Shown here: positions 30,230-40,533 of the stretch, in pieces
Position numbering within the stretch: position 1 is the first letter of the stretch
How the letters are laid out: each line of letters starts with the position of its first letter
NCBI GenBank assembly: GCA_029240715.1
Contig: JARDZR010000002.1
Span: 1-49,897, forward strand
From: Gammaproteobacteria bacterium
GTDB taxonomy: Bacteria > Pseudomonadota > Gammaproteobacteria > Francisellales > CACEW01
DNA length: 49,897 nucleotides
Direction of reading: 5' to 3'
Made by a program: the position numbers and the translations under genes
The notes under the pieces: generated by a model
Databases searched by the model: none
What the model was told of the DNA's origin: nothing
The model's input: the letters and a program-made list of their open reading frames with translations, nothing else

Positions 30230-31324
30230 GTGATTTTATTGAAATATTTATCGCGTGAAGTATTTCACATGATGCTTGCTATCATGTTGGTTTTGCTGGT
30301 CATCATGATAAGCCTTATGTTTGTACGCTACCTTTCTATGGCGGCTGGTGGGGCCATGACTTTTAGTATGATCCTAAGCTTAATCGGAGTGGTCTTGCCC
30401 AGCTATATTGGGATTTTGCTGCCAATCAGCTATTTCTTATCCATTATCGTTGTTTATGGCAGAATGTTTGCCGACAGTGAGCTGCTCGTTATGATGGCTT
30501 GTGGCATGAGCTGGTGGCAGCTATGTAAAATTACTCTAAAGCCTGCTTTGCTTTTGTTTGGAATTTTGTCTTTACTATCTTTATATGTCATTCCTGAAAT
30601 GAGCTATCACCAAGACAGCTTAATTGCCATTTCCTCACAAAAGGCATCAAGCAACATCAATTTAGTTGAAACTGGAAGATTTATTGGTTTACAGGGTGGG
30701 AATGAGATTGTATATATTGGAGAAACAGACCCCCAAACCAGTTTGAGCAAGAACTTATTTATCTATAAATCTATGCCAAGTGGAGCGGTACAGGTTATTT
30801 TAGCCCCTTATGGCTATATGAAAACTGACCCCAACACCCAAAACCAGTATCTTGTATTAAAACAAGGCAGGGAATACTCTGCGACATTAGGTCAGCTGAA
30901 TTATCAAATGGTGACCTTTGATTCTTATACGGCAGAAATTCAGCAGCCCACTTACAATTTTGTCCGTACTGATCTAAGCGCATTTACTACTTGGCAATTA
31001 TTTAAAACTCATTCTCCTGCTGCAAGTGCAGAATTACAATGGCGCTTTACTTTGCCCATAACCGTTCTAGTGGTCAGTCTGCTTGGTGTTGCAATATGTT
31101 ATGTCAGGCCAAGAGGAGGGCGCTATTCAAAGCTGTTTTATGCTATTGCCTTGTTTATTATTTACTTTAATTTGTTGTCAATCACTCGATCTTTAGTAGC
31201 AAGTGATAAAATTCCTGCCTGGTATGGCCTATGGTCTGTACATTTACTGTTTTTTTTATTAGCGAGCGCCAAGTTGGTTCAGCTGGAAGGTGGTTGGCGC
31301 CATTTATTAAGGATAAGAAGGTAA
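30230..31324 (+). CDS. lptF: LPS export permease LptF
   Basis: LptF forms, with LptG, the membrane part of the LptB2FG transporter that extracts lipopolysaccharide from the inner membrane. The 364 residues show three N-terminal and three C-terminal membrane helices around a periplasmic beta-jellyroll domain (residues ~130-265). The start is GTG with GAGAG upstream. lptG follows after 4 bases, so they are coupled. Confidence 0.94.
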   Translation: MILLKYLSREVFHMMLAIMLVLLVIMISLMFVRYLSMAAGGAMTFSMILSLIGVVLPSYIGILLPISYFLSIIVVYGRMFADSELLVMMACGMSWWQLCKITLKPALLLFGILSLLSLYVIPEMSYHQDSLIAISSQKASSNINLVETGRFIGLQGGNEIVYIGETDPQTSLSKNLFIYKSMPSGAVQVILAPYGYMKTDPNTQNQYLVLKQGREYSATLGQLNYQMVTFDSYTAEIQQPTYNFVRTDLSAFTTWQLFKTHSPAASAELQWRFTLPITVLVVSLLGVAICYVRPRGGRYSKLFYAIALFIIYFNLLSITRSLVASDKIPAWYGLWSVHLLFFLLASAKLVQLEGGWRHLLRIRR

Positions 31325-31328
31325 GCCT

Positions 31329-32387
31329 ATGTGGAAGTTAATGCGCTATATCCTCACCACTGTCTTATTGGCAATTTTAGGCGTTACAGTTGTACTGGTA
31401 GGCATTGATATTATTTTCACCTTTATTGTGCAAATAGGCTCATTGGGGGCCGGCTATTCCTTGCTTGATGCCTTGGTTTTTGTGTTGCTGCGATTGCCCA
31501 CCGATCTATACTTAATGCTGCCTGTGTCAGCATTTTTAGGGACCTTGGTCGGTTTGGGCTCACTTGCCTCAAAAAGCGAATTGATTGCTATGCAGGCAGC
31601 CGGGGTTTCCATATACCAAATTAGCCGGGGAGTATTACTTGCTGCATCATTTTTACTGGTGTTTGCTTATTTGCTAAGCACTTATATTTCTCCATACACC
31701 CGACATTTAGCTTACTTAAAACAAAATCAGCAAAGCAATCCCCAGGCCCTGTTGGTATTAGCAACCGCAACTTGGCTTAAGTCAGGAGACCATTTTGTCT
31801 ATATTGGGCAAACCCGGCCTAGTGGGAATTTATTAAACTTAGTGAGCTTTACTATTGATAATAATCAGCTTAACGAAGTAAAAATGGCCCAGTCTGCACA
31901 AATTGAAAATGACCAATGGACTTTAACTGGAGTGAGTGATACCAAAATTAGCGATAATCAAGTGATCCAAACGACCGCTAATCGTCTTACTGAGCCCAGT
32001 TTAATTTCACCTCATTTGCTTCAAATTATAAGCATGGATCCGCAGGATATGACATTGCCATCTTTATATTCCTATATAGAATATCGCAAACAAAACGCAT
32101 TAGATATCAAACCTTATAAACTTCAATTCTGGAGCAGAATCTTTCAGCCATTGAGCTTGGTGGTGTTAATGCTAATGGCAGTACCTTTTGTGTTTGGGCC
32201 TCTGCGTTCTGCTAACAATGGGCTTAGAGTGGTGGTGGGCGTATTTGCCGGCTTTGCTTTTTATATTGCCAACCAGTTTTTCAGCTCATTTAGCTTACTG
32301 TTTCCTATTCCATCATTTCTTGGAGCTGCTGCTCCGATCATGTTATTTAGTCTGATCTTATTTATTATGATGCAACGTATAAATTGA
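31329..32387 (+). CDS. lptG: LPS export permease LptG
   Basis: LptG is the partner of LptF in the lipopolysaccharide transporter. The 352 residues have the same topology: three helices at each end and a periplasmic domain between (about 125-265). The N-terminal segment LPTDLYLMLPVSAFLGTLVGLG is typical of the family. AAGG lies upstream of the ATG. The gene ends before the REP-like palindrome. Confidence 0.94.
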   Translation: MWKLMRYILTTVLLAILGVTVVLVGIDIIFTFIVQIGSLGAGYSLLDALVFVLLRLPTDLYLMLPVSAFLGTLVGLGSLASKSELIAMQAAGVSIYQISRGVLLAASFLLVFAYLLSTYISPYTRHLAYLKQNQQSNPQALLVLATATWLKSGDHFVYIGQTRPSGNLLNLVSFTIDNNQLNEVKMAQSAQIENDQWTLTGVSDTKISDNQVIQTTANRLTEPSLISPHLLQIISMDPQDMTLPSLYSYIEYRKQNALDIKPYKLQFWSRIFQPLSLVVLMLMAVPFVFGPLRSANNGLRVVVGVFAGFAFYIANQFFSSFSLLFPIPSFLGAAAPIMLFSLILFIMMQRIN

Positions 32388-32416
32388 CGGTTTTCTTGGC
32401 AATTTATTGGTAGGTA

Positions 32417-32437
32417 ATCCCCGACTTAATCGGGGAT
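32417..32437. repeat. REP-like palindrome, copy 2
   Basis: ATCCCCGA-CTTAA-TCGGGGAT is a perfect 8-bp stem with a 5-base loop, between the convergent lptG and secB genes. Its core matches the copy at 12184-12208. Confidence 0.65.
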
Positions 32438-32471
32438 CCAATTAGATTGACGCCTTTGAAAAGGCAAATGC

Positions 32472-32921
32472 TTAGTGCTTGACTTCTTGTTGGGCCAAAC
32501 TTTGTTGATATAACATATCAAAATTAACCGGTGCTAAAGACAAAGGAGGGAAGCCTCCACGGTTAATAATGCTAGCTACCGCTTCTCTGGCATAAGGAAA
32601 TAAAGTGGCAGGGCAGTATGCACCTAAAATATGCCCAAGCTGATCAGCGCTTACTCCTTGGATTGTAAAAATACCGCTTTGTTTTACTTCAACTAAAAAA
32701 GCAGTTTTTTGCTCTACTTTAACAGTAACGGTAATAGAAAGAACGACTTCATACTGACCTTCTTCTAGCGGATTTGACTGAGTATTGATGTCGACATTAG
32801 CTTCAGGCTGCCATTGGTCCTTAAAAACAAGCGGAGAATTCGGGGATTCGAATGAAATATCTTTAGTAAAAATTTTTTGAATGGCAAATTCAATCTGGGA
32901 CTGTGATTGCTCAGCGCTCAT
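32472..32921 (-). CDS. secB: Protein-export chaperone SecB
   Basis: SecB is a tetrameric cytoplasmic chaperone that holds precursors unfolded and delivers them to SecA. The 149 residues include the fold's strands (QIEFAIQKIFTKDISFESP near the start) and the conserved end ILGAYCPATLFPYARE and RGGFPPLSLAPVNF. The ATG at 32921 has AGGAAAG 7 bases upstream; an upstream in-frame ATG would add 11 unusual residues. Confidence 0.95.
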   Translation of the reverse strand: MSAEQSQSQIEFAIQKIFTKDISFESPNSPLVFKDQWQPEANVDINTQSNPLEEGQYEVVLSITVTVKVEQKTAFLVEVKQSGIFTIQGVSADQLGHILGAYCPATLFPYAREAVASIINRGGFPPLSLAPVNFDMLYQQSLAQQEVKH

Positions 32922-33008
32922 GTTTTCTTTCCTGATTTCAGTTAATATAGGCAAGTATTATGCCTAATCTGCTATAAGATTAAAACATTTTTAATTAACG
33001 GAGAACTT

Positions 33009-33404
33009 ATGGGAATTATTAATATTTGGGCAGTCATCGCTTCAACTGTTGCTGCATTTATCTTAGGCGGGCTTTGGTATTCGCCAATACTGTTTGGCAA
33101 TTTATGGAAAAAAGAGTCTGGAATAGCACCTGAGCTTAAAAAGTCGCACAGCGCAAAGACTTTTGCGATGTTTTTTATTATGGCGTTTCTTGCTGCATTT
33201 GCCTTTGCCCTATTAATGGGCCCGACGCTTAATTGGAAAGAAGGATTAAAATTAGGCTTAGTTATTGGCGTATTTTTTGTAGCGACCTCTTTAAGCATCC
33301 AATATATGTTTAGCAATCGAAACTTCAAACTACAGCTAATAGACGCAGGCTATCATATTGTGCAATTTGCACTATATGGATGGATATTAGGATTTTGGCA
33401 CTAA
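33009..33404 (+). CDS. DUF1761 membrane protein
   Basis: This 131-residue protein has four hydrophobic helices. Its start (WAVIASTVAAFILGGLWYSP followed by LFG..W) is typical of the DUF1761 family, whose function is unknown. A GGAG site precedes the ATG. It is divergent from secB and ends 6 bases before the NRPS stop codon in convergent orientation. Confidence 0.85.
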   Translation: MGIINIWAVIASTVAAFILGGLWYSPILFGNLWKKESGIAPELKKSHSAKTFAMFFIMAFLAAFAFALLMGPTLNWKEGLKLGLVIGVFFVATSLSIQYMFSNRNFKLQLIDAGYHIVQFALYGWILGFWH

Positions 33405-33410
33405 TTGACA

Positions 33411-36400
33411 TTAACCCCCTTGGAGCTGTTTGTTGATCACTTCAGCTACTTGTTCAGCACATGGGGGCTCAATGATCTGGTAATGGTCAGCATCAAGTTC
33501 TATGATATTAAGATCAGATGCATGGGCTTTCCAGCCATTGTCAGATTTTATTGAATACACATTATCACTTGAGTTTTTTATTGCTTTAATAAGCACAAGT
33601 TTAGTCTGCAACAGACCTGGCTTATAGCTAGCCATCATACCGGCACCACACTTAAATAGTGCTACAAGCTTATTTGCAGCGGCTTTTTCAAGCTGTTCAA
33701 GCCTATTTAGTATTGAAACTGGCATGCGATTGAATAATATTTCAGAAGGGTCCATTGATTTATCTTTAAAGCTGTTTGAGTCAATCAAATGGCTATCAAT
33801 CAAGAAAACAGCAGAAACGACTTCGCCATCTTGTATCAGCTGTCTAGCGACCTCATAGGCTAATACACCTCCAAATGACCAACCGCCAAGACTGTATGGC
33901 CCATGAGCTTGCTGGCCTTTGATATAAGCAATACAGCGTGAAGCCAGGGCTTCGATAGAAATAGTGGCATTGTCTTGTTCCAACAGTGTCATGCTCTCAA
34001 TGACTGAAAAAGACAGTTCAGCTTTAAGATGTCCTGACAAAGCTTTATACACCATAGCGCTGCTTGTATAGGGGCTAAAAAAGAACAAGGTCTCAGCCGG
34101 TCCTCTATTGAAAGTAATGACAGGATGAGATTGATGAGACTGGCTAATCTCAGCTGCTTGGTCTTTAATGGTTTGGTTTCTAAATACCCATGATACAGAA
34201 AAATTGGCATTGAACAGACGATTGATCTCAAGCACCAGCTGCATTGCCAACAAGGAGTGTCCGCCCAGCTCGAAAAACTTTTGTTTAACTCCAAAAGAAG
34301 AGGAGGGCAGGCATTTCTGCCAAATACCAAGCAGAATTTCCTCAGCTGCCGTGCTAGCGGGCTCATATACACTTTCGTTGTGCTCTATAGTTGAGCTGAA
34401 TTTTTCAATTAAACGCTTACGGTCAACTTTGCCATTAAGCGTTAGAGGAAGCTTTTCAAGGTGACAAAACGCCGATGGAATGGCATAGGAAGGCAAATGC
34501 TGCTTTAAGTAAGCTATCAGAGCATCGGCTGCAATAAGCGTTTTACTGACATAAAAAGCAGCGAGAGATTTATGATTAGCGCTTGAAATGAGTAGAACGC
34601 TTACCTGTTCAACTCCTGGATAAGACATCATTACAGACTCAATACCTTCCGGCTCTATTCTAACTCCATTGAGTTTAATTTGTTTATCCATTCTATTTAA
34701 GAAAACAAGGTTTTGGTCTGGAAGTTGGACCACTAGGTCTCCTGTTTTATAATAACGGGTCTCAGCTTTTTTGATAAAACGGGATTCAGTCAGCTCTGGG
34801 TTACCAAGATAGCCATCAGCCACACATAAACCGCCTATTAGAAGCTCACCAGCAATGAAATAGGGACAGTCTTGATCTTGCTCATCGACTACCTTAGCAA
34901 CGCTATTATAAATAAGTCGGCCTATTGGGACTGATTGGTAAGGATGCGTCATTGCACAGTCATAGTAGGTTGCTTCACCGGTTTCAGTTGGGCCGTAAAC
35001 GTTGTAAATTTTAGCATTAAGCGCGGTTAGACATTTAGTTTCTAACGCCTTGGTTAATGCCTCTCCTGCTGAAAAAATTTTGTTAATAGAAGGGCAACTG
35101 ATTTTATTATCAATAAGGTAATTGATAAATAAATTCAGGTAGGCAGGCACAAAATGCAAAGCGCTAATGCCCTGTGATTGAATATAATGAACAAGACCAG
35201 GGATATCTCTATGCATGCCTTCAGGCAAAATGTGCAAACTCGCACCAACCACCAATGGTAAAAATATTTCACCCACTGAAACATCAAAGGCAATGGGGGT
35301 TTTTTGCAACATAACCTGTGACTGATCAAAGCCATATACATCTCGCATCCAAATCAGTCGGTTTACTACGGCGTAATGCGACATCATAACGCCTTTAGGC
35401 TTACCGGTAGAACCTGATGTATAAATTACATAAGCTAGCTCTGAAGTTTTAAAATCCATCAATGCTGACTTTTGATCCAGCCTTAATTCGTCAACCAATA
35501 GCTTTTGAAAATTAGCCTCTTGCAAAAAGCTATTATTGTTCAATATATAGGAAGAACACAAAATTAATTTAGTTCCCGTTTCCTTCAGAATGTGTGCCAA
35601 TGAATGAGTGGGGATTTCAGGATCAAGCGGGACATAAGCATAGCCGGCTTTGAGCGCTGCCAATATAGATACCACAAGCTCAATACCGCGCTCCATCATA
35701 ATAGGAAGATAAGGGCTATTTTCCTGATCTATTGAAGCAATATAACCAGCAAGAGAATCTACTTTTTGTTTAAGCTCAGCATAAGAAAGGCTTACAGATT
35801 GGTAATGTAAGGCTATTTTGTTTGGGCTACGCTCTACCTGCTCTTCAAACAATTGAATAATGGTTTTAGGCCTAATTGGAACAGCGGGGCCTTGAATAAA
35901 CAAATTGCCTGAATCTGAATTGCTCAATAAGGAATAGGACTGGATAGATAAGTTAGGCTGCTGCGCGATCTGCAACAAAAGTCGAGCATAATGCTCATTA
36001 AACTGCCTTATAAAATTCTCAGGAAAAACTTCAGGACGATATTCTGTCTCAATATTTAAACTGTTGTCTCGACCGACTTTAAGCATAAAGTTTAAATTAA
36101 AACCGGTTCTTGGGGCAGGTAGCTCTATCTCTGTAAGTGATAAGCCTGTGAGATGCAAGGGTTCAATATCATTTATATTTTGATACACAAATAAAGTTTG
36201 AAATAAAGGGTTATTGCCAATATCTCGATTAGCCCCTATGGCCTCCACCACTTTTTCAAAAGCTAAGTTTTGATTACGATGAGCCGCTATACAGGTTGAT
36301 TTTATGCTGTGTAAAAAACTGATAAAATCTAGCTCAGGCTCAAGCTGCGACCTAATAACTACAGTATTAAGAAAATAACCAAAAACCTGCTCGGTCCCAG

Positions 36401-39400
36401 CTAAGTCTCGATTAGCAATAGGAGTTCCTATGGCTATGTCAGATTGCTTGCTGTATCGGCCTAACAATATAAAAAAAGCTGCAAGGTAAATCATAAATGG
36501 AGTGAGCTTGCATTGCTGGGCCAAATGCTCAAACTTTTGCTGAAGCTCTGTTGAAATACTATTTTTGCAAGTCTGGCTCAATTTTGAGCCGGGAGATTCC
36601 CAAGCTAAAGGGAATAATTGCAAGGACTCTACATCCTTTAGCTGATTTTTCCAGTAATGAATTTCCTTTTCATAGTTTCCTGCTCGATAGCTGTCTTGCT
36701 GATAGCGGCTGTAATCTTGATAACTCAGCTCCAATTTAGGCAAATCAGCAGGGCATTGCTCAATATTAGATTGATATAAAGCAGCGAGCTCACGGTAAAA
36801 AATTGACAGTGACCAGTCATCTGTAATGATGTGATGCATATGAATAAGCAATAAGTATTCATCGCGAGCGTCTATCTGAAATAGCTGAATATCCCAGGCC
36901 ACATTATTAGCAATTGGCAAAGTTTTATTTGCCAGCTGGCTGATTTTTTCATCTAACTGGCTATGCAGAATGCTTTCAACTTGCAAGCTAAAAGGTATCG
37001 CGCTTAAGACTTTTTGTTTAGGTTGCTGGCTATCATCATTTAAAAAAACAGTCCTTAAAACCGAATGTCTTTCGATAAGCTGCCTAATGGACTGCTCTAA
37101 AGCCCCTATATTTAATTTTCCACTCAAGTTAAATAATTTAATCACTTGATAGGCCGGCTTATCCATATAATGTTCTAAAAACCATAAGCTTTCTTGAGAA
37201 AATGACATGGGTGCAATAGGAGAGCTTTCGCTATGAGGCAAATAAGAAGCGGGGCGCTTTTGCTGTAAAGATTCAATTTTTTTAGCCAAATCAGCAAGAG
37301 CAGGTGAATCAAAAATCTCAGCCGGGTTAATCTCAACATCAAATTGTTGTTTAATTCTAGAACTCAAGCTAATTGCCAGCAATGAGTCGCCTCCCAAGCT
37401 AAAAAAATCATCTTCTTTAGCTATAAAGCTCACTCCTAACAAGTTTTGCCAAATTGCCCAAAGCTTAGTTTCAATGGCATTTTTAGGTTGATAGCTTTCT
37501 GTCGTTTGGGGTTCTTTTGGTGGGCTGAGCTGTTTTCTATCAAGTTTCCCGTTTTCATTAAGCGGAAAGGATGCTACAAAATAAAACTTGGACGGAATAA
37601 AATAACTGGGCAGCTGCTGTTTCAAATAAATTAATAAGTCTGCTTTAAGCTGAGCAAGATCTATATTTGTTTTGGCCTGACAATATGCAACTAAAACCGA
37701 ATGATCTTGAATCGCTTCGACTTTGACAATAGCCTGTTGCAATGCCGGAAACTGGTTTAATACCACCTCAATCTCTTCTGGCTCAACACGCACTCCTTTT
37801 ACTTTAAGCACATTGTCAGCTCGACCTAAGTATTCTAAGTTGCCATCACTTAGATATCGGACCAAATCTCCTGTTTTATAAAATCGATTAGTCTGCGGAT
37901 TGAGGCCTTCAATTTCTATAAAACGCTGTGATGTGAGTTCTGGCTGATTTAAATAAGCAATAGCCAAGCCAACGCCTGCAACATAAAGCTCACCGGGAAT
38001 ACCAATGCCTACTTCTTGTTTATTCTGGTCTAGGACATAGCAATATAAATTAGGAATAGGCCTGCCTATGGGTAAATGCTGTCCGGCTAAAGGGTCTTGC
38101 GATATGTCATACCATAGAAAAGAACTCACTTCAGTTGAACCGTAACGGTTCATCAATTTAGCCTGAACTAATTCTCTAAAACGTCTCGCTAGCTTGATTG
38201 GCATTTCCTCACCGGTAACCACCCAAAGCTTAAGCTGTTTTAGGTCATACTGGTGGGCCTCTATTTCATTTAGCAGCAAACTTAACAGTGAGGGAGATAA
38301 ATCAATTCTGCTTATTTTATAATGTTCAAGAGCTTCAATAAAAGAAGTGATATTGCTAATAACGGATTCTTCAAAAATAACAATGGGCACACCTTTTAAT
38401 AAAGGACAAAAAAACTCCCATACCGAATCAACAAAGTTTAAAGAGGCCTTTTGGCAAGTTACCTCGTCTACTTGATAGGGAAATTGCCGCCAGTACCACT
38501 CAAATCTATTTAAAATATTCTGGTGATGACATATTACGCCTTTAGGATTGCCGGTAGAGCCTGAGGTAAAAATAACATAAGCCGGGTCAGTCGCTTGATA
38601 ATCAAATTCAGGCAAAAGAGCCGGCTTGCTATAGTCAATTTGTTCAATATTAACAAAACAAACCGAAGGACTGTTAAGCTTACTGCTACTGCTTGATTCA
38701 GTCAGGATAATTTTAACTTGGCTTCTTTCAAGCATATAATTAAGCCGCGCTGTGGGGTAGGCTGGGTCCAGCGGTAAATAAGCTGCTCTTAACATAAAAA
38801 TAGCCATCATTGCGACTAAAGCATTAAAGCTTCTTGGTAGCAAAAGACCCACTACAACCTGTTCTGTATTAAAAAGCTCAGGAAAATGGTTTAAAAGAGA
38901 TGAGGCTAGGGCTTGAGCACGTTGATCAATTTCTTGATAGCTATAAGTTTTTTCTTGGTAAATAACGGCAATATCATTAGGCTTTCTTCTGAGCTGCTCT
39001 TTAAAATGCTGCATAATATGACAAAAATTTGGATACGCTTCTTCTTTGCCGGCCCAATCACTTAGCTTGGCTTTTTCTAATGGGCCCAGGTAGCTTTGCT
39101 TATCAAGAGGAAGATCGGGCTTATAAGCCAGCTGACTTAACCATTCAGTAAAATGTTCACCTAAATGCTCTAATGCGGTGGCTGATAAAAAATGCGGCTG
39201 TGCCATGACGCTGAGGCTTTTATCGGTTTTTGCAAAAGCTAAAATAATGTCTGTATCTTCATTAAACTCAGTAAAAAGTTTTTGTATTTCATCTTTGCTT
39301 TTCTCGTAGCTAAATACTATTCGAGGCTGAGGCCCTTTAGCAGTTTGTTTACTGCAGCTCAATGCAAGGTCTTTTAGGACAGATTGCTTCTCAAAATCAA

Positions 39401-39590
39401 TATTGAGTTCGATAGAAGCTGCATGACTGATCCCTCGAAATGCAATGGCTGAATTTTGGGTATATCGATATATTAAACTAGCTGCAATAGCAAAAAAGCC
39501 TATATGCTGTGGGACGGCAAGTTGATCAATAATACTTTCAAAAGACTGGATGGCATTTACATTAATGGGATATTGGTAAATATGGCCCAT
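33411..39590 (-). CDS. Dimodular non-ribosomal peptide synthetase with thioesterase
   Basis: The 2059 residues read partial C, A1, T1, C, A2, T2, TE. Residues 1-180 look like the C-terminal half of a condensation domain without its HHxxxD motif. A1 (~190-690) has FTSGSTGNPKG and YKTGDLVRY; T1 carries Ser736 (GGDSL). The condensation domain (~790-1210) has HHIITDDW (919-926). A2 (~1240-1730) has YTSGSTGKPKG and YGPTET; T2 carries Ser1779 (GGHSL). The thioesterase has GWSFGG (Ser1905), Asp1932 and His2036. The product should be a dipeptide released or cyclised by TE. A1 shows Val387-Asp388 where most domains have Asp first, a pattern of beta-amino-acid activators; A2 is partly Ser-like (Asp1436, Val1437). 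The gene overlaps its upstream neighbour by 29 bases. Substrate calls are tentative. Confidence 0.95.
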   Translation of the reverse strand: MGHIYQYPINVNAIQSFESIIDQLAVPQHIGFFAIAASLIYRYTQNSAIAFRGISHAASIELNIDFEKQSVLKDLALSCSKQTAKGPQPRIVFSYEKSKDEIQKLFTEFNEDTDIILAFAKTDKSLSVMAQPHFLSATALEHLGEHFTEWLSQLAYKPDLPLDKQSYLGPLEKAKLSDWAGKEEAYPNFCHIMQHFKEQLRRKPNDIAVIYQEKTYSYQEIDQRAQALASSLLNHFPELFNTEQVVVGLLLPRSFNALVAMMAIFMLRAAYLPLDPAYPTARLNYMLERSQVKIILTESSSSSKLNSPSVCFVNIEQIDYSKPALLPEFDYQATDPAYVIFTSGSTGNPKGVICHHQNILNRFEWYWRQFPYQVDEVTCQKASLNFVDSVWEFFCPLLKGVPIVIFEESVISNITSFIEALEHYKISRIDLSPSLLSLLLNEIEAHQYDLKQLKLWVVTGEEMPIKLARRFRELVQAKLMNRYGSTEVSSFLWYDISQDPLAGQHLPIGRPIPNLYCYVLDQNKQEVGIGIPGELYVAGVGLAIAYLNQPELTSQRFIEIEGLNPQTNRFYKTGDLVRYLSDGNLEYLGRADNVLKVKGVRVEPEEIEVVLNQFPALQQAIVKVEAIQDHSVLVAYCQAKTNIDLAQLKADLLIYLKQQLPSYFIPSKFYFVASFPLNENGKLDRKQLSPPKEPQTTESYQPKNAIETKLWAIWQNLLGVSFIAKEDDFFSLGGDSLLAISLSSRIKQQFDVEINPAEIFDSPALADLAKKIESLQQKRPASYLPHSESSPIAPMSFSQESLWFLEHYMDKPAYQVIKLFNLSGKLNIGALEQSIRQLIERHSVLRTVFLNDDSQQPKQKVLSAIPFSLQVESILHSQLDEKISQLANKTLPIANNVAWDIQLFQIDARDEYLLLIHMHHIITDDWSLSIFYRELAALYQSNIEQCPADLPKLELSYQDYSRYQQDSYRAGNYEKEIHYWKNQLKDVESLQLFPLAWESPGSKLSQTCKNSISTELQQKFEHLAQQCKLTPFMIYLAAFFILLGRYSKQSDIAIGTPIANRDLAGTEQVFGYFLNTVVIRSQLEPELDFISFLHSIKSTCIAAHRNQNLAFEKVVEAIGANRDIGNNPLFQTLFVYQNINDIEPLHLTGLSLTEIELPAPRTGFNLNFMLKVGRDNSLNIETEYRPEVFPENFIRQFNEHYARLLLQIAQQPNLSIQSYSLLSNSDSGNLFIQGPAVPIRPKTIIQLFEEQVERSPNKIALHYQSVSLSYAELKQKVDSLAGYIASIDQENSPYLPIMMERGIELVVSILAALKAGYAYVPLDPEIPTHSLAHILKETGTKLILCSSYILNNNSFLQEANFQKLLVDELRLDQKSALMDFKTSELAYVIYTSGSTGKPKGVMMSHYAVVNRLIWMRDVYGFDQSQVMLQKTPIAFDVSVGEIFLPLVVGASLHILPEGMHRDIPGLVHYIQSQGISALHFVPAYLNLFINYLIDNKISCPSINKIFSAGEALTKALETKCLTALNAKIYNVYGPTETGEATYYDCAMTHPYQSVPIGRLIYNSVAKVVDEQDQDCPYFIAGELLIGGLCVADGYLGNPELTESRFIKKAETRYYKTGDLVVQLPDQNLVFLNRMDKQIKLNGVRIEPEGIESVMMSYPGVEQVSVLLISSANHKSLAAFYVSKTLIAADALIAYLKQHLPSYAIPSAFCHLEKLPLTLNGKVDRKRLIEKFSSTIEHNESVYEPASTAAEEILLGIWQKCLPSSSFGVKQKFFELGGHSLLAMQLVLEINRLFNANFSVSWVFRNQTIKDQAAEISQSHQSHPVITFNRGPAETLFFFSPYTSSAMVYKALSGHLKAELSFSVIESMTLLEQDNATISIEALASRCIAYIKGQQAHGPYSLGGWSFGGVLAYEVARQLIQDGEVVSAVFLIDSHLIDSNSFKDKSMDPSEILFNRMPVSILNRLEQLEKAAANKLVALFKCGAGMMASYKPGLLQTKLVLIKAIKNSSDNVYSIKSDNGWKAHASDLNIIELDADHYQIIEPPCAEQVAEVINKQLQGG

Positions 39591-40533
39591 ACGGACTTCC
39601 CTGATATTTGTTTAATAAGTCATCTAGAAGCATTTGATCAAAATTACGTCCTGTCAAGATAATTGCAACTTTTTTATTGGCAAAATGCTGCGGTCTTGCA
39701 ATTACAGCTGCCAGCGAAGCTGCTGCCGAAGGCTCAACCAATACCCCCAAAAACTGTTTTATCAGCCATAAGGCTTGAACAATGCTGTCATCACCCACAT
39801 ACAGAATTGGAGTGCGTGAATCATTAATGATGTCATTGGGCAGATTATTAATTTTAACTTTTAAGCCGTCTGCAATAGTTGAATGGTCTGCAGCCAAACC
39901 GTTTTCCAATGGCTTAACTCCCGTAATTTCAATATCTGGCCTAAGGTCCTTAAAAAGCAGAATACTTCCGGCCAAAAGGCCGCCACCGCCTACAGGAATG
40001 ACAATGTTTTCAATGTCTTCGAGTTCATCAATGATTTCAAGAGCAACCGAGGACTGACCAATAATAATGTCCATATTATTAGAGGAAGGCACATAAAGAG
40101 TAGAAGGGCGTTCTTCTAAAAAAGCCGCTACTTTTTCTTCACGGGCTTTCAAACTGTTCTCTGTGTAGAGAATGGAAGCTTTGTTTTTTTCTAATAATTT
40201 CTTCTTAACATCCGGAGTGTTATAAGGAATAACAGCAAAGCTCAGGAAGCCCATCATGGCACCAATTGCTGATAATGCAATCGCATGGTTGCCTGAAGAG
40301 TGGGTAATCAGATTTTTATCGGCCAGATTTTTTTGTGACAAAAGATAGTTAACAATGCCTCTTACTTTAAAAGAGCCGGTGTTTTGCAAATGCTCACATT
40401 TAAAGTATAGGTGGCAGCCTAATATCTTGCTGATTTCAGGGCTGTAAACAATTGGAGTTTGGTAAATATAAGGCACTAAGCCCTCATAAGACTGCCGAGT
40501 GGCTTGACTATGCCGAAGATTAAGCTGAGTCAT
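39562..40533 (-). CDS. Fold-type II PLP enzyme (serine racemase / threonine dehydratase-like)
   Basis: This 323-residue enzyme belongs to the serine/threonine dehydratase and serine racemase group. Lys56 (TGSFKVRG) should hold PLP, SSGNHAIALS supplies the racemase-type Ser, and GGGGLLAG (182-189) binds the phosphate. The C-terminal regulatory domain of biosynthetic threonine deaminase is absent. It lies between the methyltransferase (4-base ATGA overlap) and the NRPS (29-base overlap), so it probably supplies or alters a building block, for example by racemising or dehydrating Ser or Thr. Racemase versus dehydratase cannot be settled by eye. Confidence 0.9.
   Translation of the reverse strand: MTQLNLRHSQATRQSYEGLVPYIYQTPIVYSPEISKILGCHLYFKCEHLQNTGSFKVRGIVNYLLSQKNLADKNLITHSSGNHAIALSAIGAMMGFLSFAVIPYNTPDVKKKLLEKNKASILYTENSLKAREEKVAAFLEERPSTLYVPSSNNMDIIIGQSSVALEIIDELEDIENIVIPVGGGGLLAGSILLFKDLRPDIEITGVKPLENGLAADHSTIADGLKVKINNLPNDIINDSRTPILYVGDDSIVQALWLIKQFLGVLVEPSAAASLAAVIARPQHFANKKVAIILTGRNFDQMLLDDLLNKYQGSPYGPYLPISH

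Noticed and set aside
35040-35330. Firm substrate call for the second adenylation domain as serine
   Set aside because: Hand alignment gives D-V-G-H-F-A-V-E-A, which shares Asp-Val and His with serine codes but differs at several positions, so only a weak likeness is reported.
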